The notes under the pieces: generated by a model
The model's input: the letters and a program-made list of their open reading frames with translations, nothing else
Told to the model about the DNA's origin: nothing
The model's database searches: none
Assembly (NCBI GenBank): GCA_903884915.1
Contig: CAISGS010000576.1
Location: 1 to 10,981, forward strand
Direction: 5' to 3'
DNA from: an uncultured Caulobacteraceae bacterium
GTDB taxonomy: Bacteria > Pseudomonadota > Alphaproteobacteria > Caulobacterales > Caulobacteraceae
DNA: 10,981 bases
Made by a program: the position numbers and the translations under genes
Part shown: positions 1 through 6,954 of the stretch, one piece after another
Position numbering within the stretch: the first letter of the stretch is position 1
Layout of the letters: every line of letters starts with the position of its first letter

Positions 1-861
<861 letters not shown>

Positions 862-1054
862 TCAAAACGAAGTTGGGGCTGAGTTGGGCTAGCCAAAAGC
901 CAATTTAAGCCCATATAACTATTTGTCCTGCGACTAGCCATCACAGGTTTCCACCGTACTGATCCGATCGGGCTTTCTGGTCGTAGATGTGCTGGGTGTC
1001 ACGCGTCATCCCGGAACCCTCGTTCCGGCGCAACTCAACCCCAAGGACTCTCCC
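862..1054. promoter_or_regulatory. Divergent cysS/folE intergenic region
   Basis: This 193-base non-coding stretch must carry promoters for both cysS (leftward) and folE (rightward). The AT-rich core is at about 901-925, with TATAAC at 914-919 as a possible rightward -10 element. No -35 at a usual distance is convincing. A GGCTAGCC palindrome lies at 887-894, embedded in an imperfect larger one (TTGG...CCAA, 884-896). The folE ribosome-binding site AAGGA is at 1043-1047, 7 bases before the ATG. No tRNA or recognisable riboswitch was seen. Confidence 0.4.
1011..1028 (+). other. Stem-loop in the folE leader
   Basis: A perfect inverted repeat: CCGGAAC (1011-1017), loop CCTC, GTTCCGG (1022-1028). 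It gives a GC-rich 7-bp stem with a tetraloop. It ends 14 bases before the folE ribosome-binding site and is not followed by a T-run, so it does not look like a terminator. It may stabilise the leader or modulate translation, or it may be chance. Confidence 0.4.
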
Positions 1055-1687
1055 ATGGATGCTCTGGCAAAAGACCGGACCCTCATTGGCAATATCGGTT
1101 CAGATGCAGAAGGTCTGATCAAGCCAACCCGCGAAGAGGCCATGGCTGCCGTTCGCACCCTGCTCGCTTGGGCCGGAGATGATCCGCGCCGTGAAGGGTT
1201 GCTCGACACCCCCAAGCGCGTGGTCGAAGCCTTTGGTGAATGGTTCCAAGGCTATGAGCAGGATCCATCGGTGGAACTGTCGCGAACCTTTGAAGATGTG
1301 CAGGGCTATGACGATATGGTCATGCTGCGCGGCATAGAGGTAGAGAGCCACTGCGAACATCACATGGCCCCCTTCATCGGCAAGGCCTATGTCGCCTATA
1401 TGCCGACCAACCGGGTCGTGGGCCTGTCAAAACTGGCGCGGGTCGTTGAGATCTATGCCAAGCGCCTCCAAACCCAAGAAACCATGACCCAGCAGATCGT
1501 CGATGCGATCAATGAAAGTCTAGATCCAGCGGGCGTTGCGGTCATGATCGATGCTGAGCACCAGTGCATGTCAACGCGCGGCGTTCACCACCGCCATGTC
1601 AGCACCATCACCACGCGCTTCACAGGCCTGTTCAAGACCAACCAAGCGCTGCAAGACCGCTTCCTCGCCCTCGCCAATCCTCGCTGA
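1055..1687 (+). CDS. folE: GTP cyclohydrolase I
   Basis: Converts GTP to 7,8-dihydroneopterin triphosphate, the first step of tetrahydrofolate synthesis (and a source of queuosine precursors). The protein has 210 residues, normal for the family. Visible signatures: [11 protein letters not shown] at residues 97-107, with zinc ligands Cys100 and His103 and catalytic His102; and [14 protein letters not shown] at 166-179, with the third zinc ligand Cys171 and His169. This full Cys/His set marks the zinc-dependent FolE-I type rather than the FolE2 type. The reading frame is open further upstream, but the ATG at 1055 is preferred because AAGGA lies 7 bases before it and family homology begins after it. 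hisI follows with 4 bases between stop and start, so the two are probably co-transcribed. Confidence 0.97.
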   Translation: MDALAKDRTLIGNIGSDAEGLIKPTREEAMAAVRTLLAWAGDDPRREGLLDTPKRVVEAFGEWFQGYEQDPSVELSRTFEDVQGYDDMVMLRGIEVESHCEHHMAPFIGKAYVAYMPTNRVVGLSKLARVVEIYAKRLQTQETMTQQIVDAINESLDPAGVAVMIDAEHQCMSTRGVHHRHVSTITTRFTGLFKTNQALQDRFLALANPR

Positions 1688-1691
1688 TCGG

Positions 1692-2084
1692 ATGGCAGAC
1701 TTTCCCGTTGCCGCCAATCAAGAGGCCCTCGAGCGCGGTGTCGATCTGGCCCCCCGCTTTGACGATAAGGGCCTGATCGCGGCGGTGGCGACCCATGCTG
1801 AGACCGGCGAGGTCCTCATGCTGGCCTGGATGAATGCTGAGGCTCTAAAGCTCACCCTCGATACGGGCGAGGCTCACTATTTCAGCCGCTCGCGCCAAGC
1901 CCTCTGGAAAAAGGGCGAGACCAGCGGTCAGGTCCAGAAGGTCACCGAACTTCGCGCCGACTGTGATCAGGACGCCGTCTGGATCAAGGTCCTGCCACAG
2001 GGCGACGGCGGGGCCTGCCACGTCGGCTTTCGATCCTGCTTTTACCGCGTGTTGGACCAAGGCAAGCTCGTCGAACGCGATTAA
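1692..2084 (+). CDS. hisI: Phosphoribosyl-AMP cyclohydrolase
   Basis: Opens the adenine ring of phosphoribosyl-AMP, the third step of histidine synthesis. It is the monofunctional 130-residue form, without the HisE pyrophosphohydrolase domain fused in enterobacteria. Motifs: MLAWMN (43-48); YFSRSR...LWKKGETSG (63-79); RADCDQDA (88-95), with Mg2+-binding Asp90, Asp92 and Asp94 and zinc ligand Cys91; and [10 protein letters not shown] (108-117), with Cys109 and Cys116. The start is the ATG 4 bases after the folE stop; an upstream extension of the frame lies inside folE and is rejected. The ribosome-binding site is weak, which suggests translational coupling to folE. The gene converges on cheE with 15 bases between the stop codons and no clear terminator in that gap. 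Confidence 0.97.
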   Translation: MADFPVAANQEALERGVDLAPRFDDKGLIAAVATHAETGEVLMLAWMNAEALKLTLDTGEAHYFSRSRQALWKKGETSGQVQKVTELRADCDQDAVWIKVLPQGDGGACHVGFRSCFYRVLDQGKLVERD

Positions 2085-2099
2085 CGCGGTTGATGGACC

Positions 2100-2582
2100 T
2101 TACCGTGCCTTGGTCGCAGGCCCGGTCACCGCATCAATAACGCTTTTCAGCCCCGTCAAGACGACCTTGCGGGCCTCTTGGCCCTCTTCGGTCTCATCAT
2201 GGCGCATCAGCCGAAGGGCGTTCATATGGGCTTGGAAGGCAGGATCACTCCACTTGCCCGCCTCTCGCGACCGATCAATCAGTTCGCACAGGCTGTAGGC
2301 CGCCTCACCCATCTGCGCCTTGCCGAAGGCGCCGGCGAGGGCAAAGATTTCATTGGCGACATTGTAGCAATTGGTCAGGGCCTCAGGATTGGGATCAGCC
2401 GTCACCGACGCTGCACTATCCAGCAGCTGGAGGACCTTTTTGTCCATCGCACTCAAGACCTTGTCCCGGATGGATTCCATATTGCTTTCGGCATCGTCCA
2501 TAGCCTCCTGAACGGTCTTGCCGCCGGGAAGCTTGATCAATTTGGAAAGCCGGTTTTCAAATCGGCGTCTTGTTACCGTCAC
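2100..2582 (-). CDS. cheE: CheE-like protein; degenerate Hpt-like helical domain
   Basis: Last gene of the che operon, 160 residues, predicted all-helical and soluble, with no signal peptide or membrane segment. The name rests mainly on position, matching my memory of the Caulobacter operon, where cheE has no firmly known function. The N-terminal part (about 8-57) has a PGGKTVQEA motif followed by an amphipathic helix. Residues about 75-103 (VANEIFALAGAFG, then YSLCELID) match the pattern of histidine-phosphotransfer helices in alphaproteobacteria (AHDIKGxxGTFG...SLC). The phosphorylatable His is replaced by Asn77, so phosphotransfer is unlikely and receiver binding without chemistry is the better guess. 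It starts with GTG inside a GTGA overlap with the cheYIII stop and has no strong ribosome-binding site, pointing to coupled translation. The Hpt assignment is my inference by eye. Confidence 0.7.
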   Translation of the reverse strand: MTVTRRRFENRLSKLIKLPGGKTVQEAMDDAESNMESIRDKVLSAMDKKVLQLLDSAASVTADPNPEALTNCYNVANEIFALAGAFGKAQMGEAAYSLCELIDRSREAGKWSDPAFQAHMNALRLMRHDETEEGQEARKVVLTGLKSVIDAVTGPATKAR

Positions 2583-3184
2583 AGCTGTGCTTTCTGAGGC
2601 TGGAGCAAGGAATCAATGGCGTCTTGCGACATGTTGGGCGTACTGGCCGTACCCACCTCTAACGGCAGGTCATCATGGCGTCGCCCTTCGGTTCCCGGAG
2701 GCGGGCCGGCAAATTTGAACCGGCGGTCTGGACCAGAATAGGTTGTGCACTCGATAAAGACTCGATTTTCCCGCGCGACCCAGATCACCCGATCCAGAAG
2801 CACGCGAGGCACGATGGGCTTGGCGACCAAGAAGCTTGCGCCGCAATCACGCCCCTTGGTGACATTGGACACTTGGGTGTGGCCAGACATGAAAATGACC
2901 GGCGCGGCGCAGTTTGGCTCAATTTTCGAGGTGCGCAGCCACTTTACGAACTCATAGCCGTCCATGTCTGAAAGCTGAGAGTCGACGATGATCAGGTCTA
3001 GCAGATGGCTCTTGACCATCTCCATGGCAGAGGCCCCAGACATGGCCCGAAGCGGCGTACGCACGCCAAATCCATTGAGCACCTGGACCAGAATGTCCAT
3101 GCCTTGGGAACTGGCCTCCATCAACAGAACGGTGGCCCGCTCGAGGTTGATCTTGGCCTTAGGGTTGGTTGAGGGAGACGGCAT
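2579..3184 (-). CDS. cheYIII: Atypical CheY-like receiver with Arg-rich (Cle-like) extension and FliM-like tail
   Basis: A 201-residue single-receiver protein. The receiver spans about 17-140 and keeps the phospho-acceptor Asp68 (IIVDSQ), Ser100 (FMSG) and Lys122 (VAKP). The usual acidic pair is instead Glu23-Ala24 (LLMEAS), so the Asp that directly binds Mg2+ is lost. After the receiver comes YSGPDRRFKFAGPPPG...EGRRHDD (149-172), rich in Arg at 154, 155, 168 and 169. This resembles the Arg-rich segment that binds cyclic di-GMP in Caulobacter Cle proteins, which tune the flagellar motor; I recall this locus position corresponding to CleA but cannot verify it. The end, MSQDAIDSLL (185-194), resembles the N-terminal CheY-binding peptide of FliM. 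The ATG at 3184 has AGGG 7 bases upstream and follows the cheU stop by 9 bases. The receiver call is certain; the ligand and motor role are inferred. Confidence 0.88.
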   Translation of the reverse strand: MPSPSTNPKAKINLERATVLLMEASSQGMDILVQVLNGFGVRTPLRAMSGASAMEMVKSHLLDLIIVDSQLSDMDGYEFVKWLRTSKIEPNCAAPVIFMSGHTQVSNVTKGRDCGASFLVAKPIVPRVLLDRVIWVARENRVFIECTTYSGPDRRFKFAGPPPGTEGRRHDDLPLEVGTASTPNMSQDAIDSLLQPQKAQL

Positions 3185-3193
3185 GTTTGAGCC

Positions 3194-3589
3194 CTAGAAA
3201 AGATCGACATCGCCGGGCCTTGTCGCCGCGGCAATACGATCTTCGGCCCGGCGACCAAAACGGCGCACGGAGTGATCGAGGGTTAGATTTTGACTGGCCT
3301 GGGCCGGATTGACCTTCCATTCCGACGAAAGGCTCGGACCAAGCGCTTCGAGAAAGGATGATAGGGCCGATAGGCGCTGTATTAAGGAATCTAGACCCTG
3401 GGCCTGAACGATCCGCTCTGGGCTATGGGCACCTTGCGAGGTTGCCATCAGTTCGGCCACCAGTCCTTGGAACCGGTTGCCCATGCCTGCAAGGTCACGG
3501 GCCTCAAGCGCAGCCGTCTGAATCACCTCGGACAGACAGACCTGGCCATCCGTAGAGCCGAGCGCTTGGACGGGACTTGACGGTGTCAT
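3194..3589 (-). CDS. cheU: CheU-like small che-operon protein; candidate CheZ/CheT-type phosphatase
   Basis: 131 residues, predicted as a helical hairpin (about 18-50 and 57-83) followed by a basic, probably flexible tail (RRFGRRAEDR, 109-118) and a C-terminus GDVDLF. No enzyme domain is obvious. The second helix carries Asp67-x-x-x-Gln71 (LDSLIQRL), the spacing of the CheZ catalytic pair that drives CheY-P hydrolysis. The acidic end with terminal LF recalls the CheZ tail that docks on CheY. Position immediately after cheD is shared with rhizobial cheT, which I recall as a DxxxQ phosphatase. Start: ATG at 3589, two bases after the cheD stop. A TTG at 3595 overlapping that stop has a better-spaced GGAG and would add two residues. 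The name is positional; the function is a hypothesis. Confidence 0.75.
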   Translation of the reverse strand: MTPSSPVQALGSTDGQVCLSEVIQTAALEARDLAGMGNRFQGLVAELMATSQGAHSPERIVQAQGLDSLIQRLSALSSFLEALGPSLSSEWKVNPAQASQNLTLDHSVRRFGRRAEDRIAAATRPGDVDLF

Positions 3590-3591
3590 GA

Positions 3592-4164
3592 TCAAAAGAG
3601 CTCCAACGCGCCGGAGTCGACCGGGGCAGACGGCTTGGTCCGCCGCTCGATTTCAAACACACTGGCCTCATCCTTGGCTAGCGCCATCTGCCGGACCCGA
3701 CCGGAAATGGGCCAGAATTGAATGCGCCGTGCCCGCTCACCGCCCAAGCTGCCGCCGGCAAAGCTGATGCCTTCCTGCTTCAGGTAGCGCTCGGCAAAGC
3801 GGGCATTTTGATCGCCAATATCAGTCAGGCCGCTGATGACCCGTGCACCGCCAAAGAGCTTGGCTTGTAAGCGCTCACGCCGGGCGCCCTGCCGCAGGAG
3901 GCCATTGACCAGAACCTCCATGGCATAGGCCCCGTACCGCACAGATTCGGTGGTCACATCTTCACCCTCCCCGCCGGGCAGCAGGAAGTGGTTCATTCCG
4001 CCCAGACCAGCCAAGGGATCACGAATACAGGCGGCAACGCAGGAACCGAGGATGGTTGTCAGCATGACGCTGGCATCATCGGTGACATAGTGCTCCCCCT
4101 GAACCACGTGCACACGTCGTTCAGGCAGCGCTATTGGCTCCTGTTCGCGTGACACGAGGCTCAT
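3592..4164 (-). CDS. cheD: Chemoreceptor glutamine deamidase CheD
   Basis: Deamidates specific Gln residues of methyl-accepting chemoreceptors, creating methylation sites, and takes part in adaptation. 190 residues. The CheD catalytic triad is visible: Thr36 and Cys42 in TTILGSCVAACI, and His59 in GGMNHFLLP, with family spacing (Thr-Cys 6, Cys-His 17). Further family signature: AKLFGGARV (about 101-109). It starts with ATG overlapping the cheYII stop (ATGA), so translation is coupled. In Bacillus and Thermotoga CheD works with the phosphatase CheC; no CheC is encoded here, and the gene directly downstream may fill that role. The C-terminus ends GALELF, similar to the end of CheU (GDVDLF), suggesting a shared docking peptide. 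Confidence 0.96.
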   Translation of the reverse strand: MSLVSREQEPIALPERRVHVVQGEHYVTDDASVMLTTILGSCVAACIRDPLAGLGGMNHFLLPGGEGEDVTTESVRYGAYAMEVLVNGLLRQGARRERLQAKLFGGARVISGLTDIGDQNARFAERYLKQEGISFAGGSLGGERARRIQFWPISGRVRQMALAKDEASVFEIERRTKPSAPVDSGALELF

Positions 4165-4550
4165 GTGAGGGGCCCAAAGACCGCTTCGATCTTTTCTTTC
4201 AGAATCGTCACGGTGAAGGGTTTGACCAGATAGTTATTGACCCCGAACTGCACAGCACGCTGCACCAACTCGCGGTCAGCACGACCGGTCAGCATGATGA
4301 AGGCGGTCTTGGCGATCGGGGGATGGCCACGGATAGCACGCAACAGGGCCAATCCATCCAGCTTGGGCATATTGAAGTCGGATATGACCAGATGGCTCGG
4401 ACGAGAGATCAGTTGCCGCAAGGCATCTTCACCATCCACGGCATCGCGAAATTCGGTGAAGCCCAATTGCTGCAAGCCATTGCGCACCAAGGCGCGCATG
4501 GTCATTTGGTCGTCTACGATGAGAACAGAAATTCCCGAGGCCGCTGGCAT
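4161..4550 (-). CDS. cheYII: CheY-type response regulator (second of the operon)
   Basis: 129-residue stand-alone receiver with all catalytic residues: Asp13 and Asp14 (LIVDDQ), phospho-acceptor Asp58 (ISDFNMP), Thr88 (MLTG) and Lys110 (VKPF). It is phosphorylated by CheA and, as the most E. coli CheY-like receiver here, is the leading candidate for the one that binds the flagellar switch. The frame is open upstream into cheB, but the ATG at 4550 is chosen because it forms a TAATG junction with the cheB stop and is preceded by GGGAGAGGG. That leaves a short leader before the first beta strand, as in other CheY proteins. No DNA-binding domain is present. With a separate cheYI and an atypical cheYIII in the same operon, one of the CheYs may act as a phosphate sink. 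Confidence 0.95.
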   Translation of the reverse strand: MPAASGISVLIVDDQMTMRALVRNGLQQLGFTEFRDAVDGEDALRQLISRPSHLVISDFNMPKLDGLALLRAIRGHPPIAKTAFIMLTGRADRELVQRAVQFGVNNYLVKPFTVTILKEKIEAVFGPLT

Positions 4551-5590
4551 TACGCCCTCTCCCGCCGGTCTAGATTGCAAAGATTGAGCACCATAGGACC
4601 CAAGCGCTCCAAGGGCGCCTGACGCTCTACCGCGCCGATTTCAAAGGCCACGCGCGGCATGCCGTAGACCACGCTGGACGATTCGTCTTGACCAAGGGTG
4701 GAGGCCCCCGCGTCGCGCATCATCTTCAGACCCTTAGCGCCATCGCGGCCCATTCCGGTCAGGATCAACCCCACCGACTGACCGCCGACCGCGCGTGCGA
4801 CCGACTCAAACAGCACATCCACCGAGGGGCGATGACCATTGACCAGATCAGCAGGCTTGAGACGGCAACGCAGTTGGCCAAGGCCGCTGACCTCCAGATG
4901 CTGCGCCCCGCCGGGTGCCAGATAGATCTGACCAACCTCTAGGGGCGCGCCCTCACTGGCTTCGCAGACCGAGGCCGCGCAGCTGCGATTGAGCCGCTCG
5001 GCAAAGCTGGCCGTAAAGCTGGCGGGCATATGTTGGGTGATCACGGTCGGCGGGCAATTGGCCGGGAAGTTGGACAGGACCGCCAACAGGGCCTCAACAC
5101 CACCGGTCGAGGAGCCAATGGCCAGAACTCGGCCATCGGACTTGAAGGCGTCTGCCTGTGGCTTGGCGACCACCGCTTGGCTAAAGGCGCGCATCTTGGC
5201 ACGGGCGGCGGCCTTGACCTTATCGGCCAGCTCGGCAAAGGCTTCCTTGGCTGCAACCCCGTTCATGGGCTTGCCCACACAATCAAAGGCCCCAATCTCC
5301 AGAGCCTTTAGGGTCGCCACCGCGCCATGTTGGGTCAGGGTCGAGACCATGATCACGGGCATGGGCCGAAGCCGCATAACCTTTTCAAGAAATTCCAAAC
5401 CGTTCATGTTTGGCATTTCGATATCGAGGGTAATGACGTCGGGATTTAAGGCCTTGATCGCGGTGCGCGCCTCAAGCGGATCGGACGCGGTTCCGATCAC
5501 CTCTATGGCGGGATCTTGCGACAGCACAGCCTTAATCAGCCCCCGCATGGTGGCTGAATCATCGACAATCAGGACGCGGACAGGGCTCAA
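4550..5590 (-). CDS. cheB: Chemoreceptor methylesterase/glutamine deamidase CheB
   Basis: Removes methyl groups from chemoreceptor glutamates when phosphorylated by CheA, counteracting CheR. 346 residues, normal length. N-terminal receiver (about 4-125) with Asp10/Asp11, phospho-acceptor Asp56, Thr84 and Lys107. A linker leads to the C-terminal methylesterase domain (about 153-342) with the catalytic triad Ser161 (IGSSTGG), His187 (TQHMP) and Asp283 (GMGRDGA). The start codon is TTG at 5590 within a TTGA overlap with the cheR stop, preceded by a run of six Gs. Coupling of cheR and cheB translation would help keep the two opposing enzymes in fixed ratio. The downstream boundary is a TAATG junction with cheYII. 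Confidence 0.97.
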   Translation of the reverse strand: MSPVRVLIVDDSATMRGLIKAVLSQDPAIEVIGTASDPLEARTAIKALNPDVITLDIEMPNMNGLEFLEKVMRLRPMPVIMVSTLTQHGAVATLKALEIGAFDCVGKPMNGVAAKEAFAELADKVKAAARAKMRAFSQAVVAKPQADAFKSDGRVLAIGSSTGGVEALLAVLSNFPANCPPTVITQHMPASFTASFAERLNRSCAASVCEASEGAPLEVGQIYLAPGGAQHLEVSGLGQLRCRLKPADLVNGHRPSVDVLFESVARAVGGQSVGLILTGMGRDGAKGLKMMRDAGASTLGQDESSSVVYGMPRVAFEIGAVERQAPLERLGPMVLNLCNLDRRERA

Positions 5591-6483
5591 GCCTTACCCC
5601 CCACAAGCCGGTAGGTGGTCAGACCATCGGTCTCAAACAGCGCCGTCGCAGGCCCGGACACCCGCTCCGAATGGCCGATATAGAGCCGCCCCCCGGGCCC
5701 CAGCAGCGGGGCATAGCGGCTCCAGATCCGGGCTTGGGTCTCTTCTTCGAAATAGATCACTACATTGCGGCAGAATATGACGTCAAAGGGGCCCTTCATT
5801 GGCCACTGACCCATCAGGTTCAGCTCGCGGAAACTCACCAGATCACGCGCCGCCTCACCCACGCCCCAACGCTTGAAGGCATCATCAGGATTGGGCACGA
5901 ACCAGCGCTTCATCAGATCGCGTGGAATGGCGGAGCAGGATTCCTCGTCATAGAAGCCCGCCTTACCTTCTGCCACCACATTGAGGTCAATGTCCGAGGC
6001 CAAGATCTTGATGTCATAGCGGCCGGCATCGGGCAGCAGTGACAGGATGGTCAGGGCGATGGAATAGGGTTCTTGGCCGGTCGAACAGCCCGCCGACCAG
6101 ATTCGTACCCGTCCGCCGCGCTTGGCCTGCGCCAACAGGTCTGGCAAGACCTTGGTCTTCAGATGGTCGAAATGGTGCGGCTCGCGAAAGAAGCGGGTGA
6201 CGTTGGTGGTCAAGGAGGCCAGCATCTTTTGACGCTCTTCGACCCCGGCTTGGCTCGCCACCAGCGCGCAATAGTCTTTGAAGCTCTTGAGGCCCAAGGC
6301 CCGCAAACGCTTGGCCAAACGCGAATAGGCCAAGGTCGCCTTGGAGTCCGGCAGGGCAATCCCCGCATCGGCATGCAGCATGGCCGCAATGTTGCGAAAA
6401 TCCTCTTGGGTAAAGGGATATTCCCCCTCTACGAGGTTTTTGCTGCCGCTGCTGGGCCGCTTAATATCTGCCTGATCGCTCAT
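5587..6483 (-). CDS. cheR: Chemoreceptor glutamate methyltransferase CheR
   Basis: Transfers methyl groups from S-adenosylmethionine to glutamates on chemoreceptor signalling domains, the adaptation step opposed by CheB. 298 residues, close to the family norm. An N-terminal helical domain (about 20-95) precedes the methyltransferase domain. Motifs: [14 protein letters not shown] (92-105); the SAM-binding loop [15 protein letters not shown] (129-143); acidic ASDID with Asp164; and FCRNVVIYF (237-245), followed by the [10 protein letters not shown] strand-turn (264-273). It starts with ATG in an ATGA overlap with the cheW stop and ends in a TTGA overlap with cheB. No C-terminal tetratricopeptide or other added domain is present, so this is the minimal class. 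Confidence 0.97.
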   Translation of the reverse strand: MSDQADIKRPSSGSKNLVEGEYPFTQEDFRNIAAMLHADAGIALPDSKATLAYSRLAKRLRALGLKSFKDYCALVASQAGVEERQKMLASLTTNVTRFFREPHHFDHLKTKVLPDLLAQAKRGGRVRIWSAGCSTGQEPYSIALTILSLLPDAGRYDIKILASDIDLNVVAEGKAGFYDEESCSAIPRDLMKRWFVPNPDDAFKRWGVGEAARDLVSFRELNLMGQWPMKGPFDVIFCRNVVIYFEEETQARIWSRYAPLLGPGGRLYIGHSERVSGPATALFETDGLTTYRLVGGKA

Positions 6484-6950
6484 GCGGCCTCAGCCTCACG
6501 GTCGGGGAGGACCCGCTCCAGATAGATTAGGCTGATCATCCGGCCTTCCATCGACAGGATGCCCTTAACAAATTGCTGCACCAGATCGGAGGCCACATCG
6601 GGCGTCGACTGGATCTGGTCATCGCGAACCGTGATGATATCGCAGACCGCATCGACCAGAAGGCCGACCAGCTGTTCTTCAATCCGGGTCACGATGATGA
6701 CGTGCCGTTCGGTCGGCTCGGTCATCTGCAGACCCAGACGCGAGCCCAGATCAACAATGGGCAGGACGGCGCCGCGCAGATTGATCACACCGCGCACAAA
6801 GACGGGCGTTCTGGGCAAGGGCGTTGCCGGGGTCCAGCCGCGGATCTCGCGCACCGACATGATGTCGACGCAAAATTCCTGCGCGCCAATCTGAAACGAG
6901 ATCAGCTCACGCAGGGCACTGTTGGAGGAGGAGGTGGTCATTGGGGTCAT
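6480..6950 (-). CDS. cheW: Chemotaxis coupling protein CheW
   Basis: Scaffold that joins chemoreceptors to CheA in the membrane-associated array. 156 residues: a short Ser/Thr-rich leader and one CheW-like beta-barrel domain (about 14-150). Family signatures are [17 protein letters not shown] (33-49), then [17 protein letters not shown] (52-68) and [11 protein letters not shown] (94-104). The frame is open further upstream inside cheA; the ATG at 6950 is chosen because it lies 4 bases after the cheA stop with AGG/AGGA sequences just before it. A second in-frame ATG at 6941 is a fair alternative with better spacing to AGGA. It has no enzymatic residues, as expected. Confidence 0.96.
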   Translation of the reverse strand: MTPMTTSSSNSALRELISFQIGAQEFCVDIMSVREIRGWTPATPLPRTPVFVRGVINLRGAVLPIVDLGSRLGLQMTEPTERHVIIVTRIEEQLVGLLVDAVCDIITVRDDQIQSTPDVASDLVQQFVKGILSMEGRMISLIYLERVLPDREAEAA

Positions 6951-6954
6951 GGTC

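Noticed and set aside
884..896. TTGGGCTAGCCAA palindrome as an operator
   Set aside because: It is short and imperfect, and I recognise no regulator site. Chance occurrence is plausible.
4989..5780. 263-codon open frame on the plus strand opposite cheB/cheR
   Set aside because: It is the antisense shadow of two certain genes with intact catalytic motifs. Its translation is Arg/Ser/Pro-rich with no family resemblance.
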